In this document: piece after piece, positions 17,023 through 25,025 of the stretch | Numbering within the stretch: the first letter of the stretch is position 1 | How the letters are laid out: each line of letters opens with the position of its first letter | NCBI RefSeq assembly: GCF_014197435.1 | Contig: NZ_JACIFP010000001.1 | Span: forward strand, 4,216,001-4,280,000 | DNA length: 64,000 nucleotides | DNA from: Gordonia humi | Lineage (GTDB): Bacteria; Actinomycetota; Actinomycetes; Mycobacteriales; Mycobacteriaceae | Direction: 5' to 3' | Position numbers and translations under genes: made by a program | Notes under the pieces: model-generated | Seen by the model: the letters and a program-made list of their open reading frames with translations, nothing else | Told to the model about the DNA's origin: nothing | The model's database searches: none

Positions 17023-17613
17023 GTGTCGAGCCCAACGAGATGGGCGGGTGTTCCGCTCGCGGACCGCCGCGCCGAACGCAGATCGCGGCTGATCGACGCG
17101 GCGTTCGACATCTTCGGCACCGACGGCGAAGCAGCGTTGTCGGTCCGCTCGGTGTGCCGGGCCTGCGACTTCAACACGCGTTACTTCTACGAGAGCTTCG
17201 CCGACATCGGCGAACTGCTCGGTGCGACATACGATCGAACGGCTACGGCGTTGGCCGAGACGCTCGACGACCGACTCGCCGAGACGGGTTCGTCCGTGCA
17301 CGCACGAACCCGCGCGGGAATCGTCACCGTGCTCGGCTTCAGTACCGCCGACCCCCGTTGCGGACGCGTTCTGTTCACCGAGGCTCAGGCGAATCCCGTT
17401 CTCATTCAACGCCGTTCGACCACACAGGAACTGCTACGGCGGGCCACCCTCGTCGAGGCCCTCACCCATGAGACCGATCCGCTCGACGGGCGGATCCGCG
17501 CGGCGATGTTCACCGGGGCCATGACCGCGCTGGTTCAGCAGTGGCTCGACGGCAGCCTCGGCGACGACCTCGACGCCGTCGCCGATCACGCGATGTCGAT
17601 ACTGACGCCCTGA
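17023..17613 (+). CDS. TetR-family transcriptional regulator
   Basis: A 196-residue regulator from GTG 17023; TTG 16999 would add eight residues. The N-terminal HTH spans about residues 12-60: ADRRAERRSRLIDAAFDIFG, then EAALSVRSVCRACDFNTRYFYESF, with NTRYFYESF as recognition helix. The C-terminal ligand domain is divergent. The ribosome site is too close to the GTG for normal use, so the mRNA may be leaderless. It is expected to repress the divergent MpaB-like oxygenase through the 30-base palindrome. Its 3' end overlaps the convergent reductase gene by 28 bases. Confidence 0.85.
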   Translation: MSSPTRWAGVPLADRRAERRSRLIDAAFDIFGTDGEAALSVRSVCRACDFNTRYFYESFADIGELLGATYDRTATALAETLDDRLAETGSSVHARTRAGIVTVLGFSTADPRCGRVLFTEAQANPVLIQRRSTTQELLRRATLVEALTHETDPLDGRIRAAMFTGAMTALVQQWLDGSLGDDLDAVADHAMSILTP

Positions 17614-18182
17614 TCGCCGGATCCGGAGCGGCGACGCTCGTATTCGACGTGCACCACGCCGTCGGCGAACACCTCGTGGTGCACCAGTTCCAGATCGACG
17701 TGAACGTCGGCCGGTATCGCCGGGCGCCCGCCGAGGATCACCGGCACGACGAAGAAGCGGTACCGGTCGACCAGATCGGCACGCATCGCGGCGGCGGCTG
17801 TGGTCGGACCGAAGATCTCGACGACTCCGGTCGCCTCGGCGACGATCTCCCGCACGTCGGCCACGGTGAGGTCCGCGACGAGCCGGTCCACCGGGTCGGC
17901 GAGGTCGTCGGCCGCCATCGTCGACGACGCGACCACTTTGTCGAGACCGCGCCACAGGCGCGCGAACTCCCGATGCGCCGCGGGCTGGTCGGCGGGCAGA
18001 TGCGTCCAGTACCGAATCAGGTCGTATGTCTTGCGGCCGAGCACCTCGGTCGACACCTCGCGCATGCGCTCGACGTGGACGTCGAACATCTCCGGTGACG
18101 GCGCCGTCCAACCGAAATCGCCGTCGGCGTCAGTGATGCATCCGTCGAGGGACATGGTCGCGACGTAGCTCAGAGTGCCCAT
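17586..18182 (-). CDS. dihydrofolate reductase family protein (RibD C-terminal domain)
   Basis: A 198-residue protein beginning MGTLSYVATMSLDGCITDADGD, the standard start of the RibD_C/DHFR-like group; LGRKTYDLIRYW near residue 48 and VEIFGPTTAAAAM near 122 cover the NADPH-binding part. Such proteins are NADPH-dependent reductases of unclear substrate, common in actinobacteria and distinct from FolA. It is a single gene, convergent with the TetR gene. Confidence 0.85.
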   Translation of the reverse strand: MGTLSYVATMSLDGCITDADGDFGWTAPSPEMFDVHVERMREVSTEVLGRKTYDLIRYWTHLPADQPAAHREFARLWRGLDKVVASSTMAADDLADPVDRLVADLTVADVREIVAEATGVVEIFGPTTAAAAMRADLVDRYRFFVVPVILGGRPAIPADVHVDLELVHHEVFADGVVHVEYERRRSGSGDQGVSIDIA

Positions 18183-18308
18183 ACCCGGCACTCTACGACG
18201 TTCCCCACCGTTCGACGGCGATCTCGACCTGCCCCTCGACGGAGCCGACACTCGATCGGGAGAAGAATTCATTCGCGTCGATCACCGTCGGCGCGCGATG
18301 ATGGTCGC

Positions 18309-18749
18309 ATGGACGATCTGCTCATCGCACCGGGACCCGGATGCCCCCGTGGCATCCGGGTGCCCGCTGCCGAGCTGATCGAGCAGTTCTCACGTTCGTC
18401 CGGACCCGGCGGCCAGGGCGTCAACACGACGGACTCCCGCGTTCAGCTCAGCCTCGATCTGGCCACGACGTCGGCGCTCGACGACACACAACGAGAACGG
18501 GTGCTGCACAGTCTCGGCGCGCGCCTGGACGGCGGCGTCCTGACGATCGCGGCCTCCGAGGAGCGCGCACAACGGCGCAACCGAGTGGCGGCCCGGGAGC
18601 GTCTCGCGCGACTGCTGCGCGAGGCCGTCGCTCCGTCGGTCCCCCGCCGCGCGACACGCCCGACGAAGGGATCGCAGCGGCGCCGCCTCGACGCCAAGAC
18701 CCGTCGCGGACAAGTCAAGGCGAATCGGCGGCGTCCGGTCGGCGACTGA
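18309..18749 (+). CDS. arfB: alternative ribosome-rescue peptidyl-tRNA hydrolase ArfB (YaeJ)
   Basis: A 146-residue release-factor-like protein. The catalytic GGQ motif is in FSRSSGPGGQGVNTTDSRVQL (about residues 28-48). The C-terminal tail is strongly basic (KGSQRRRLDAKTRRGQVKANRR), as needed to enter the empty mRNA channel of stalled ribosomes. Length and order match ArfB, and there is no stop-codon recognition domain. It stands alone, oriented away from the reductase gene. Confidence 0.92.
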   Translation: MDDLLIAPGPGCPRGIRVPAAELIEQFSRSSGPGGQGVNTTDSRVQLSLDLATTSALDDTQRERVLHSLGARLDGGVLTIAASEERAQRRNRVAARERLARLLREAVAPSVPRRATRPTKGSQRRRLDAKTRRGQVKANRRRPVGD

Positions 18750-18869
18750 GCGCCGACGAGCCCGCCGCGCGAGATCGGGGCGAAGAATCGTGCCTCGACC
18801 TGGCCGTTCTCCGGTATCTCTGCGAGAATGGTCGACGCCGCAAACCACGCAACAAAGGGGAACGTCCAC

Positions 18870-19991
18870 ATGGTCATGGCCGACAGAGAGGGCGTCGAAT
18901 CGGCGTCCGGCCCCATCACCGCACTCACCATGCTCGGTCTGGCCGGCACGATGGGCAACGGCATCGCCCGCCTCCCGTTCGTTCATCCGTTCCGCGGCCC
19001 GGGCGGGCTCGCCGACAACCTCGGCCAGACGGCGACGCGGCTCGCGATCCGCGCATTCATGGGCTACACGATGTCGCTGTCGATCCCGGAGTTCCGCTCC
19101 ATGGAGCGGGTTCTGGACCAGATCTGCAGCGGTGTGATGCCGCCGATCGTCGGCGGCGTCGGCAAGGTCGAGTTGGTCAAGGACACGGTCGGCGGTGTCG
19201 AAGGCGTCTGGTGCCGCCCGAAGCCGGAGGCACTGGTCGACGACGACGGCGATCCGGTCCCGCTGCAGGGCACCATCCTCTATCTGCACGGCGGCGGGTA
19301 CATCGGCACCACGCCGATGATGTACACCGCCTTCGCGGCGGCCCTGGTCCGATTGAGCAACTGCGAGGTGTTCATCGCCGACTATCGGATGGCGCCGGAG
19401 TTCCCGTTCCCGGCGGGCATCCACGACGCGGCCGACGTCTACCGAGCGTTGCTCGAGCAGGGCACGCCCGCCGAGCACCTCATGGTCGCGGGCGATTCCG
19501 GCGGCGGCGGCCTCGCGACGTCGTTGCTGTCCTATCTGCACGCCGAAGGCCTACCGCGACCGGCGGCACTCGCGCTGTTCTCGCCGGAGATCGACCTGGA
19601 TCTCAGCCAGGACTCCATGACCGCGAACGCCGACTCCGACGTCCTGCCGTGGAGCATTCCGGTGGCCCCCTACCTGCACGGAGTACAGCCCAACGACAAC
19701 CGGGTGTCGGCGATCTACGCCAGTCCGGACACCGACTGGTTCCCTCCCACATTCGTCTGCTGGGGCGAGGCCGAGATGTTCCGCGACAGCATTCGCGATT
19801 TCGCCGCACGCCTCGCCGAATCGGAGGTTCCGGTGCACGCGATGGAGGAGTTGGGGATGTTCCACGTGTTCCCGATCCTGATGCCGTGGGCCGAGTCGTC
19901 CAAGCGGGTGTTCCGGTCGCTGTCCTCGCTGGCCGGCACGCATGTCCGACCGGCCACACGTCGGGCCGTCGCCGAGCCCGCCCAGTCCTGA
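18870..19991 (+). CDS. alpha/beta hydrolase, hormone-sensitive-lipase type esterase
   Basis: A 373-residue protein. The oxyanion motif is YLHGGGYIG (about residue 138); the nucleophile elbow is VAGDSGGGGLATSL (Ser near 212); the acid and His lie in DWFPPTFVCWGEAEMF and MFHVFPIL. This is the HSL family seen in mycobacterial LipW/LipC-like esterases. I use ATG 18870, which has AAAGGGG at good spacing, instead of ATG 18828. The 3' end runs into a 19-base tandem repeat carrying the stop. Confidence 0.87.
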   Translation: MVMADREGVESASGPITALTMLGLAGTMGNGIARLPFVHPFRGPGGLADNLGQTATRLAIRAFMGYTMSLSIPEFRSMERVLDQICSGVMPPIVGGVGKVELVKDTVGGVEGVWCRPKPEALVDDDGDPVPLQGTILYLHGGGYIGTTPMMYTAFAAALVRLSNCEVFIADYRMAPEFPFPAGIHDAADVYRALLEQGTPAEHLMVAGDSGGGGLATSLLSYLHAEGLPRPAALALFSPEIDLDLSQDSMTANADSDVLPWSIPVAPYLHGVQPNDNRVSAIYASPDTDWFPPTFVCWGEAEMFRDSIRDFAARLAESEVPVHAMEELGMFHVFPILMPWAESSKRVFRSLSSLAGTHVRPATRRAVAEPAQS

Positions 19992-20033
19992 CGGCCCCGC
20001 CCAGTCCTGATGGCCCCGCCCAGTCCTGATGGC
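19977..20033. repeat. three tandem copies of a 19-base unit at the esterase 3' end
   Basis: CCCAGTCCTGA starts at 19981, 20000 and 20019, an exact 19-base period with one C/T difference. The first copy holds the esterase stop codon, so expansion left the protein intact. Confidence 0.9.
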
Positions 20034-20110
20034 AGAGCGCGCACCGGTCCGCATGTGAGGGTGCACCGTACGGCAGGCTCCCGCCTCGGGAGTCGCCTTA
20101 CCATGGGCTC

Positions 20111-20548
20111 ATGACTGTGCGGATGGACAACGTGGGCATCGTCGTCGCCGATCTCGACGCGGCGATCGACTTCTTCTTCGAGATCGGGCTCACCCTGGAC
20201 GGGCGAACCGTTGTCGACGGCGACTGGTCGGGCCAGGTGACAGGCCTGCCCGGGCAGCGGGTGGAGATCGCCATGCTCGTCGCACCGGACGGCAGCGGCA
20301 AGATCGAACTGTCCCGGTTCATCGAACCGGAGGTGGTCGCCGATCATCGGCGCGCACCGGTCAACTCCCTCGGGTATCTGCGCGTCATGTTCGAGGTGGA
20401 CGATCTCGACGACACGCTCGACCGACTTCGGGCCCACGGCACCGAACTCGTGAGTGCCGAGGTGGTCCGGTTCGAGGACGTCTATCGACTCTGCTACGTC
20501 CGCGGCCCCGAGGGCGTTCTGGTCGGGCTCGCGCAGGCGCTCGGCTGA
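20111..20548 (+). CDS. VOC-family (glyoxalase/bleomycin-resistance) protein
   Basis: A 145-residue protein with paired beta-alpha-beta-beta-beta halves: VRMDNVGIVVADLDAAIDFFFEIGL at the N-terminus and LGYLRVMFEVDDLDDTLDRLRAHG in the middle, ending FEDVYRLCYVRGPEGVLVGLAQ. Family members are metal-dependent lyases, dioxygenases or drug binders; no specific function can be assigned. It is monocistronic. Confidence 0.88.
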   Translation: MTVRMDNVGIVVADLDAAIDFFFEIGLTLDGRTVVDGDWSGQVTGLPGQRVEIAMLVAPDGSGKIELSRFIEPEVVADHRRAPVNSLGYLRVMFEVDDLDDTLDRLRAHGTELVSAEVVRFEDVYRLCYVRGPEGVLVGLAQALG

Positions 20549-20677
20549 CCCCGGCGACGATCTCAGCACCTCGCCCGTCCACGTGACCAGAGGTCCCGCA
20601 TCTGCGGGACCTTCGTCCCGGTCGCGAGGTCCGTGGCGGACATACGGTGGGTGGGGGCCTGTTCGAGGAGGTATGTC

Positions 20678-21133
20678 ATGCCCGAGAGCGCATCGTTGGC
20701 GCAGCTGTTGGAGGCCGAGCACCGGGAGATCGACGCGGGGATCGCGGCGTACACCGCCGACCCGGCACACGGCGCCGCGGCGCTGCGGACCGCCGTCGAC
20801 TCCCTCCGCAGGCACATCTATCTCGAAGAGGAGTTCTGCTTCGACGCGCTGCGCGAACGCGGCCTGATGATGCCGGTCATGGTGATGCTCCGCGAGCACG
20901 GCGAGATCTGGGCGCTGTGCGATCACGCCGTCGCCGCGCTCGATTCGTGTGAGGACTCCAGTCGGTCGGCGCATCGGCTGCTCGCCGTCCTCGACGCGCA
21001 CAACGGCAAGGAGGAGCCTGTGCTGTATCCGCACATCGGCGAGGCGATCGGCGACGACGCGAGCGCCGATCTCCTCGACTTCCTCGACACCGGGACCATG
21101 CCCGACGGCTGGGTGTGCGCCACCGCCACCTGA
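20678..21133 (+). CDS. hemerythrin-domain protein
   Basis: A 151-residue helical protein. Likely di-iron ligands are seen in EAEHREID, LRRHIYLEEEFCFDAL, MLREHGEIW and LDAHNGKEEPVLYPHI, the usual His/Glu spacing of actinobacterial hemerythrin-like proteins. GAGGAGG upstream fixes ATG 20678. Such proteins bind oxygen or NO or sense redox state; the role here is not known. Confidence 0.86.
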   Translation: MPESASLAQLLEAEHREIDAGIAAYTADPAHGAAALRTAVDSLRRHIYLEEEFCFDALRERGLMMPVMVMLREHGEIWALCDHAVAALDSCEDSSRSAHRLLAVLDAHNGKEEPVLYPHIGEAIGDDASADLLDFLDTGTMPDGWVCATAT

Positions 21134-21184
21134 CCGGTCCTCACGGGCGGGATGCCACCAGTGGTGACGGCGACATCGCCGGTC

Positions 21185-21754
21185 TCACCGCGCGAAGACG
21201 TGCAGGCCGACGTCCTCCCAGTCCACTGCGTTCGACACCGGCCGGGCGGCGTCGCCCTCCAGGCTCAGGACCGATGCGAGCGCACCGTTGCAGAGGTCGA
21301 GCCAACGATCGTCGCTGACCGCCTCGTTCCCCTCGAACGCTTCGGCAGCGCCGTCGTTGCGCCAGACACCGGCCACGGCGTTCACCGAGATGCACCGCTG
21401 CATCCGTCCGTCCTGCCAGCGCGCATAGGCGAACATCCCGTTCGCCGATCGGGAGGTGAGCAGTCGTAGATCCGGCCACTCGGTGAGCTTGTGATAGCGG
21501 GTGTGGAGGATGTCCGGATCGTAGAGATGGGCGTCTCGGGTCGCGATGAGCACACCGTCGTCGTAGACGCCGACTGCCGGCGTCCCCCGCTCCGGAAAGC
21601 TCGTATCGAGGAGCGGTCGCGTCGCGACACGACGATACGGCGTCCTCGGGAACAGGCGGCCGATCACCGCGTCCGCGGCCCCCGCCGCGACCGGTTCGGT
21701 GAGGTCGAGGGCGCCATCGCTCGAGTAGACGAGGAACGAGAGGTTCAGGCCCAT
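21185..21754 (-). CDS. uncharacterised actinobacterial protein (possibly DUF6928)
   Basis: A 189-residue soluble protein beginning MGLNLSFLVYSSDGALDL. It has good codon usage and a plausible N-terminal strand, and resembles proteins listed as DUF6928 in Gordonia and Mycobacterium (from memory, not checked). No catalytic motif or signal peptide is visible. It is convergent with the hemerythrin gene and divergent from the LLM gene. Confidence 0.65.
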   Translation of the reverse strand: MGLNLSFLVYSSDGALDLTEPVAAGAADAVIGRLFPRTPYRRVATRPLLDTSFPERGTPAVGVYDDGVLIATRDAHLYDPDILHTRYHKLTEWPDLRLLTSRSANGMFAYARWQDGRMQRCISVNAVAGVWRNDGAAEAFEGNEAVSDDRWLDLCNGALASVLSLEGDAARPVSNAVDWEDVGLHVFAR

Positions 21755-21983
21755 CGGTCGCCGCTCATTCGTCCTCCGGCACTGCGGTGTGCCCGCGCGT
21801 GATGTCCGCAGTCACCGGACCCCGGTGGCTCCCCCGTTCCATCATCGTTCGCACAGAGCACGCGTCCGGTCGTCACGATCACCGGCACAGAATACGGCGC
21901 GGGCGGATCGTTGTGGTCCACGTGGAGGCGGTCGGTCGTTCGGGCGCCGGAATAGGGCCTGGCCGAGCACCGTTGGAGCAGGC

Positions 21984-23003
21984 ATGGACGTCTCGCTGCT
22001 CGACCGCTCCCGGGTGCGCGCCGGTGAGCCCGACGGGCAGGCATTGCATCACACCGCGGCACGCGCTGTTCGGGCCGACGAACTGGGATTCCATCGGTTC
22101 TGGGTCGCCGAGCACCATGCGGTACCGGGAATCGCCTCCGGTTCGCCTGCCGTGCTGCTCGCGGCGATCGGGCAGGTGACGTCGCGCATCAGGTTGGGCT
22201 CGGGCGGCGTGATGCTGCCCCAGCATCAACCGCTCGTCGTCGCCGAACAGTTCCGCATGCTCGAGGCGCTCTTTCCCGACCGCATCGACCTCGGCGTGGG
22301 CGCATCGCTGGGATTCACCGGCGCGGTGCGCCGGGCCCTGCGTCGCGAGCAGGCGTCGTCCGAGGAGATCGACGAGGAGATCCGTGAGCTCCTCCGGTTT
22401 CTCCGCGACGAGGAGGCGATCACGGCGCGACCGCGCACGTCCGAGGTCCCCGTGCACGTGCTCGCCTCACGATCGGGCATCGAGCGAGCGGCGCGACTCG
22501 GCCTGCCCGTCGTCGTCGGCGGCCCGATGGTCCACGACGAACAGCTCCCCGCCCTGCTCGCCGAGTACCGTGCCTCGTTCCGCGGCGAGCACCCCCACGT
22601 GATGCTCTCGGTGGACGTGTTCGCGGGACCGACCGCCGCACGTGCCCGCGAACTCGCCCTGCCGGAGGCCTGGGCGATGGCGATGACACGGCGTACGGGC
22701 GAGTTCCGGCCGCTCGAACCCGTCGATCAGATCCTCGCGCGATCGTGGCCGGATCGCGTGCGCGAGCGCATCGAGAAGCACCTCGACGGCGTGTTCCTCG
22801 GCACCGAAGCCGACGTCACCACTCGGCTCGCCGCGCTGGTCGACGCCACCGGAGCAGACGAGATCCTGGCGTCGACCTCGACATTCGACACGACTGCGCT
22901 CGCCGACCTCGATGCGGCGCTGTTCCGTGCCGCACACGGGGCCGCATCCGATCGCCGCGACGAGGCCGACCGGGACGCGGCCGGGGTCTCGAGTCTGTCC
23001 TAG
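21984..23003 (+). CDS. LLM-class flavin-dependent oxidoreductase
   Basis: A 339-residue luciferase-like protein. MDVSLLDRSRVRAGE at the N-terminus, FHRFWVAEHHAVPGIASGSP, RIRLGSGGVMLPQHQPLVVAEQF and RIDLGVGASLGFTGAVRRAL match the flavin-dependent (MsnO8/YhbW-like) LLM branch, distinct from the F420 protein at 6.2 kb. GGAG upstream supports ATG 21984. Monooxygenase activity is expected, substrate unknown. The stop lies in a duplicated 16-base unit. Confidence 0.86.
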   Translation: MDVSLLDRSRVRAGEPDGQALHHTAARAVRADELGFHRFWVAEHHAVPGIASGSPAVLLAAIGQVTSRIRLGSGGVMLPQHQPLVVAEQFRMLEALFPDRIDLGVGASLGFTGAVRRALRREQASSEEIDEEIRELLRFLRDEEAITARPRTSEVPVHVLASRSGIERAARLGLPVVVGGPMVHDEQLPALLAEYRASFRGEHPHVMLSVDVFAGPTAARARELALPEAWAMAMTRRTGEFRPLEPVDQILARSWPDRVRERIEKHLDGVFLGTEADVTTRLAALVDATGADEILASTSTFDTTALADLDAALFRAAHGAASDRRDEADRDAAGVSSLS

Positions 23004-23022
23004 CGCGAGTCTGTCCTAGCGC
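22991..23022. repeat. 16-base tandem duplication over the LLM stop codon
   Basis: GAGTCTGTCCTAGCGC occurs at 22991-23006 and again at 23007-23022 with no gap. The first copy contains the TAG stop, so the second is untranslated. Confidence 0.9.
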
Positions 23023-23258
23023 GTCGGCTCTGGACGATGCGCGTCGTTGGTCGCGGACGTCGACTCGGCACCGGAAATCGGGTCAGTGCTCGGCGCCACC
23101 GTGCGAACACCTCGGTCGCTGCCGGGTGAGGATGGTCCTGCGGATCGCCGTCGGCGAGCGCCCGCCAGGCTCCTGCTCGTCCCACCGCCGGATACCGGTT
23201 CGGAGATTCGGACCTCCACCACATTCCCACACGGGGCCGTCTCGTCGGGCTCGCGAAG

Positions 23259-23840
23259 TCAGGCGGACGCGCAGATCCCGTCGAGCACGAACGCGGTTCG
23301 GCGATCGTAGTCGGCGCGAGAAGGCCGACCGCCGTGCTTGAGCACCAGGGCGTTGTCTCTGGCGAGTGCTTGAAAGTCCGCCGGGGTGAAGTCCCGAACG
23401 AGGACGCCCGCAGCGTGCCCTTGAGCGACCAGACTGTCATGGAAGGTCATCCCGGCATGGCACAGGGCGAGCAGCGGCTCGGAGTCGCCATACTCCTGCA
23501 ACAGGACATCGTTGACGGCCGGCAGTCGATACTGCAGGTCCCGGAGCGCACCGATATACGAGCGGATCCGCTCGCGAACCTCGACGACGGACTGCGCATC
23601 CTCGATGACAGTCTGCAACTCCGCCGCGACGACCTCGTCGATGACGGCGTCGATCAGTCCGATCCTCCCGCCGAGCCGATTGAAGATGGTCGCCTTGCTC
23701 ACTTCGGCGGCCGCGGCGACCTCCTCGAGCGGCGCGGAGAACCCCTGCTCCCGGAACACCTGAACCGCAGCGCGCAGGATCCGATCGACGTTTCGGCGAG
23801 CATCCGAGCGAAGGATCGGACCACCGACGGAATCGGGCAT
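23259..23840 (-). CDS. TetR-family transcriptional regulator
   Basis: A 193-residue regulator. The HTH covers about residues 14-62: RRNVDRILRAAVQVFREQGF, then APLEEVAAAAEVSKATIFNRLGG, with SKATIFNRLGG as recognition helix. The C-terminal ligand-binding domain has the TetR_C pattern common near SDR genes. GGAGGGA upstream supports ATG 23840, not the longer frame from 23963 that would translate the operator. It is divergent from an NmrA-like oxidoreductase and should repress it and itself. Confidence 0.88.
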   Translation of the reverse strand: MPDSVGGPILRSDARRNVDRILRAAVQVFREQGFSAPLEEVAAAAEVSKATIFNRLGGRIGLIDAVIDEVVAAELQTVIEDAQSVVEVRERIRSYIGALRDLQYRLPAVNDVLLQEYGDSEPLLALCHAGMTFHDSLVAQGHAAGVLVRDFTPADFQALARDNALVLKHGGRPSRADYDRRTAFVLDGICASA

Positions 23841-23865
23841 GACGCAGGCTCCCTCCGAGTCGACG

Positions 23866-23936
23866 AATAACTTGACTGTATCAGTCAAGTTATTGCATGG
23901 TGGAACCGACCGAAACTTGACCACCATGGTCAGTTT
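23866..23936. promoter_or_regulatory. 29-base perfect palindrome plus a degenerate second copy
   Basis: At 23866-23894 arms AATAACTTGACTG and CAGTCAAGTTATT are perfect around TAT. At 23913-23936 AAACTTGACCA and TGGTCA-GTTT repeat the same AACTTGAC half-sites with one base missing. Both sit between the divergent TetR and NmrA-like genes and the first contains TTGACT hexamers on both strands. Confidence 0.82.
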
Positions 23937-24001
23937 ACGATCCGCGCGGCCGACCGACGACACCGCGCCGCGCCGCCGACTCGTTTCGAAAGGATTTTCG
24001 G

Positions 24002-24856
24002 ATGATCATCGTCACCGGAGCTACCGGCACCCTCAACGGGGCCACCGTCGACCACCTCCTCGCGCGAATACCACCGGACCAGATCGGTGTCAGCGTCCGC
24101 GACCCGTCGCGTGCGACGCACCTGGCCGATCGAGGAGTCCGCGTACGACAGGGCAGCTACGACGACCCCCGGGCTCTGCGCGAATCGTTCGCCGACGCCG
24201 AACAAATACTCCTGGTGTCCTCCAGCGACCTCGCCGCCGATGTCGTCGCACAGCACCGCGGGGCGATCGACGCGGCCGTCGCGGCGGGGGCCCAGCGGAT
24301 CTTGTACACGAGCACCCACGGGACAGCTTTCGACACCCCCTACCCACCGCTCGCGATCCACGCCGCCACCGAACAGCACCTGGCAGCGTCCGGAGTCGCC
24401 TGGACCTCGTTGCGCAACGGCTTCTACGGAGACCCCGCCCAGTTGCTCGGCGCATGGCAGGAGACAGGCGTGATCGCGATGCCCGCCGACGGCCCCTTCT
24501 CCTGGGTCGATCGGCGCGATGCCGCGGAGGCCGCCGCCGCGATCCTCACCGCCGACGACCCGTTCGACGGTCCGATAGATCTGACGCTGCCCGAACCCGT
24601 CACCCTGGCGGACTTCGCAGCGTCCGCCTCTGAGATCGCCGGTCGCCAGATCGACCGCGTCGTCGTCGACGACGAGACATGGGTGGCCGAAGCGATCTCG
24701 AGCGGCGTGCCCGAGGCTGTCGCGCACTTCACCCTGTCGATGTTCCAGGCGACGAGGAGCGGATACTTCTCGCATTCGGACCCCACGCTCATGCGCCTCC
24801 TGGGGCGCAGCCCCCGCAGCATCACCGATCAGCTGACGGATCCGGATGTCCGGTGA
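24002..24856 (+). CDS. NmrA-type NAD(P)-binding oxidoreductase
   Basis: A 284-residue atypical SDR. The nucleotide motif is VTGATGTLNGATVDHLL (residues 4-20); VRVRQGSYDDPRALRESFADAEQILLVSS and QRILYTSTHGT are typical of the QOR2/NmrA group, which reduces quinones or senses NADP. There is no YxxxK catalytic pair, as usual for this group. It is divergent from its probable repressor at 23259-23840. Confidence 0.85.
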   Translation: MIIVTGATGTLNGATVDHLLARIPPDQIGVSVRDPSRATHLADRGVRVRQGSYDDPRALRESFADAEQILLVSSSDLAADVVAQHRGAIDAAVAAGAQRILYTSTHGTAFDTPYPPLAIHAATEQHLAASGVAWTSLRNGFYGDPAQLLGAWQETGVIAMPADGPFSWVDRRDAAEAAAAILTADDPFDGPIDLTLPEPVTLADFAASASEIAGRQIDRVVVDDETWVAEAISSGVPEAVAHFTLSMFQATRSGYFSHSDPTLMRLLGRSPRSITDQLTDPDVR

Positions 24857-24930
24857 CGCGATGGTCCGCCGCACGCAGTCGTGGCGACAGCGCATCGAGA
24901 ACACGGCGCCCGGTCACGCACCGGGACGTT

Positions 24931-24991
24931 CACGCCCAGGGCGCCGACTCCCGCTCCGGGCCAGACTCTGAGCGGAAACCGGCGCCCTGGG
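24931..24991. terminator. long inverted repeat between convergent genes
   Basis: CGCCCAGGGCGCCG at 24931-24944 and CGGCGCCCTGGGCG at 24978-24991 are perfect 14-base arms with 33 bases between. CTGAGCGGAA occurs just inside the right arm and once more after it. It lies between the convergent NmrA-like and ychF genes and could end both transcripts, or be a mobile-type intergenic palindrome. Confidence 0.6.
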
Positions 24992-25025
24992 CGTAATCCG
25001 AGCCCCTGAGCGGAATCCGCGGCGA

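Noticed and set aside
23004..23258. Possible decayed gene between the LLM and TetR genes
   Set aside because: No frame of recognisable family on either strand; only the 16-base duplication is certain.
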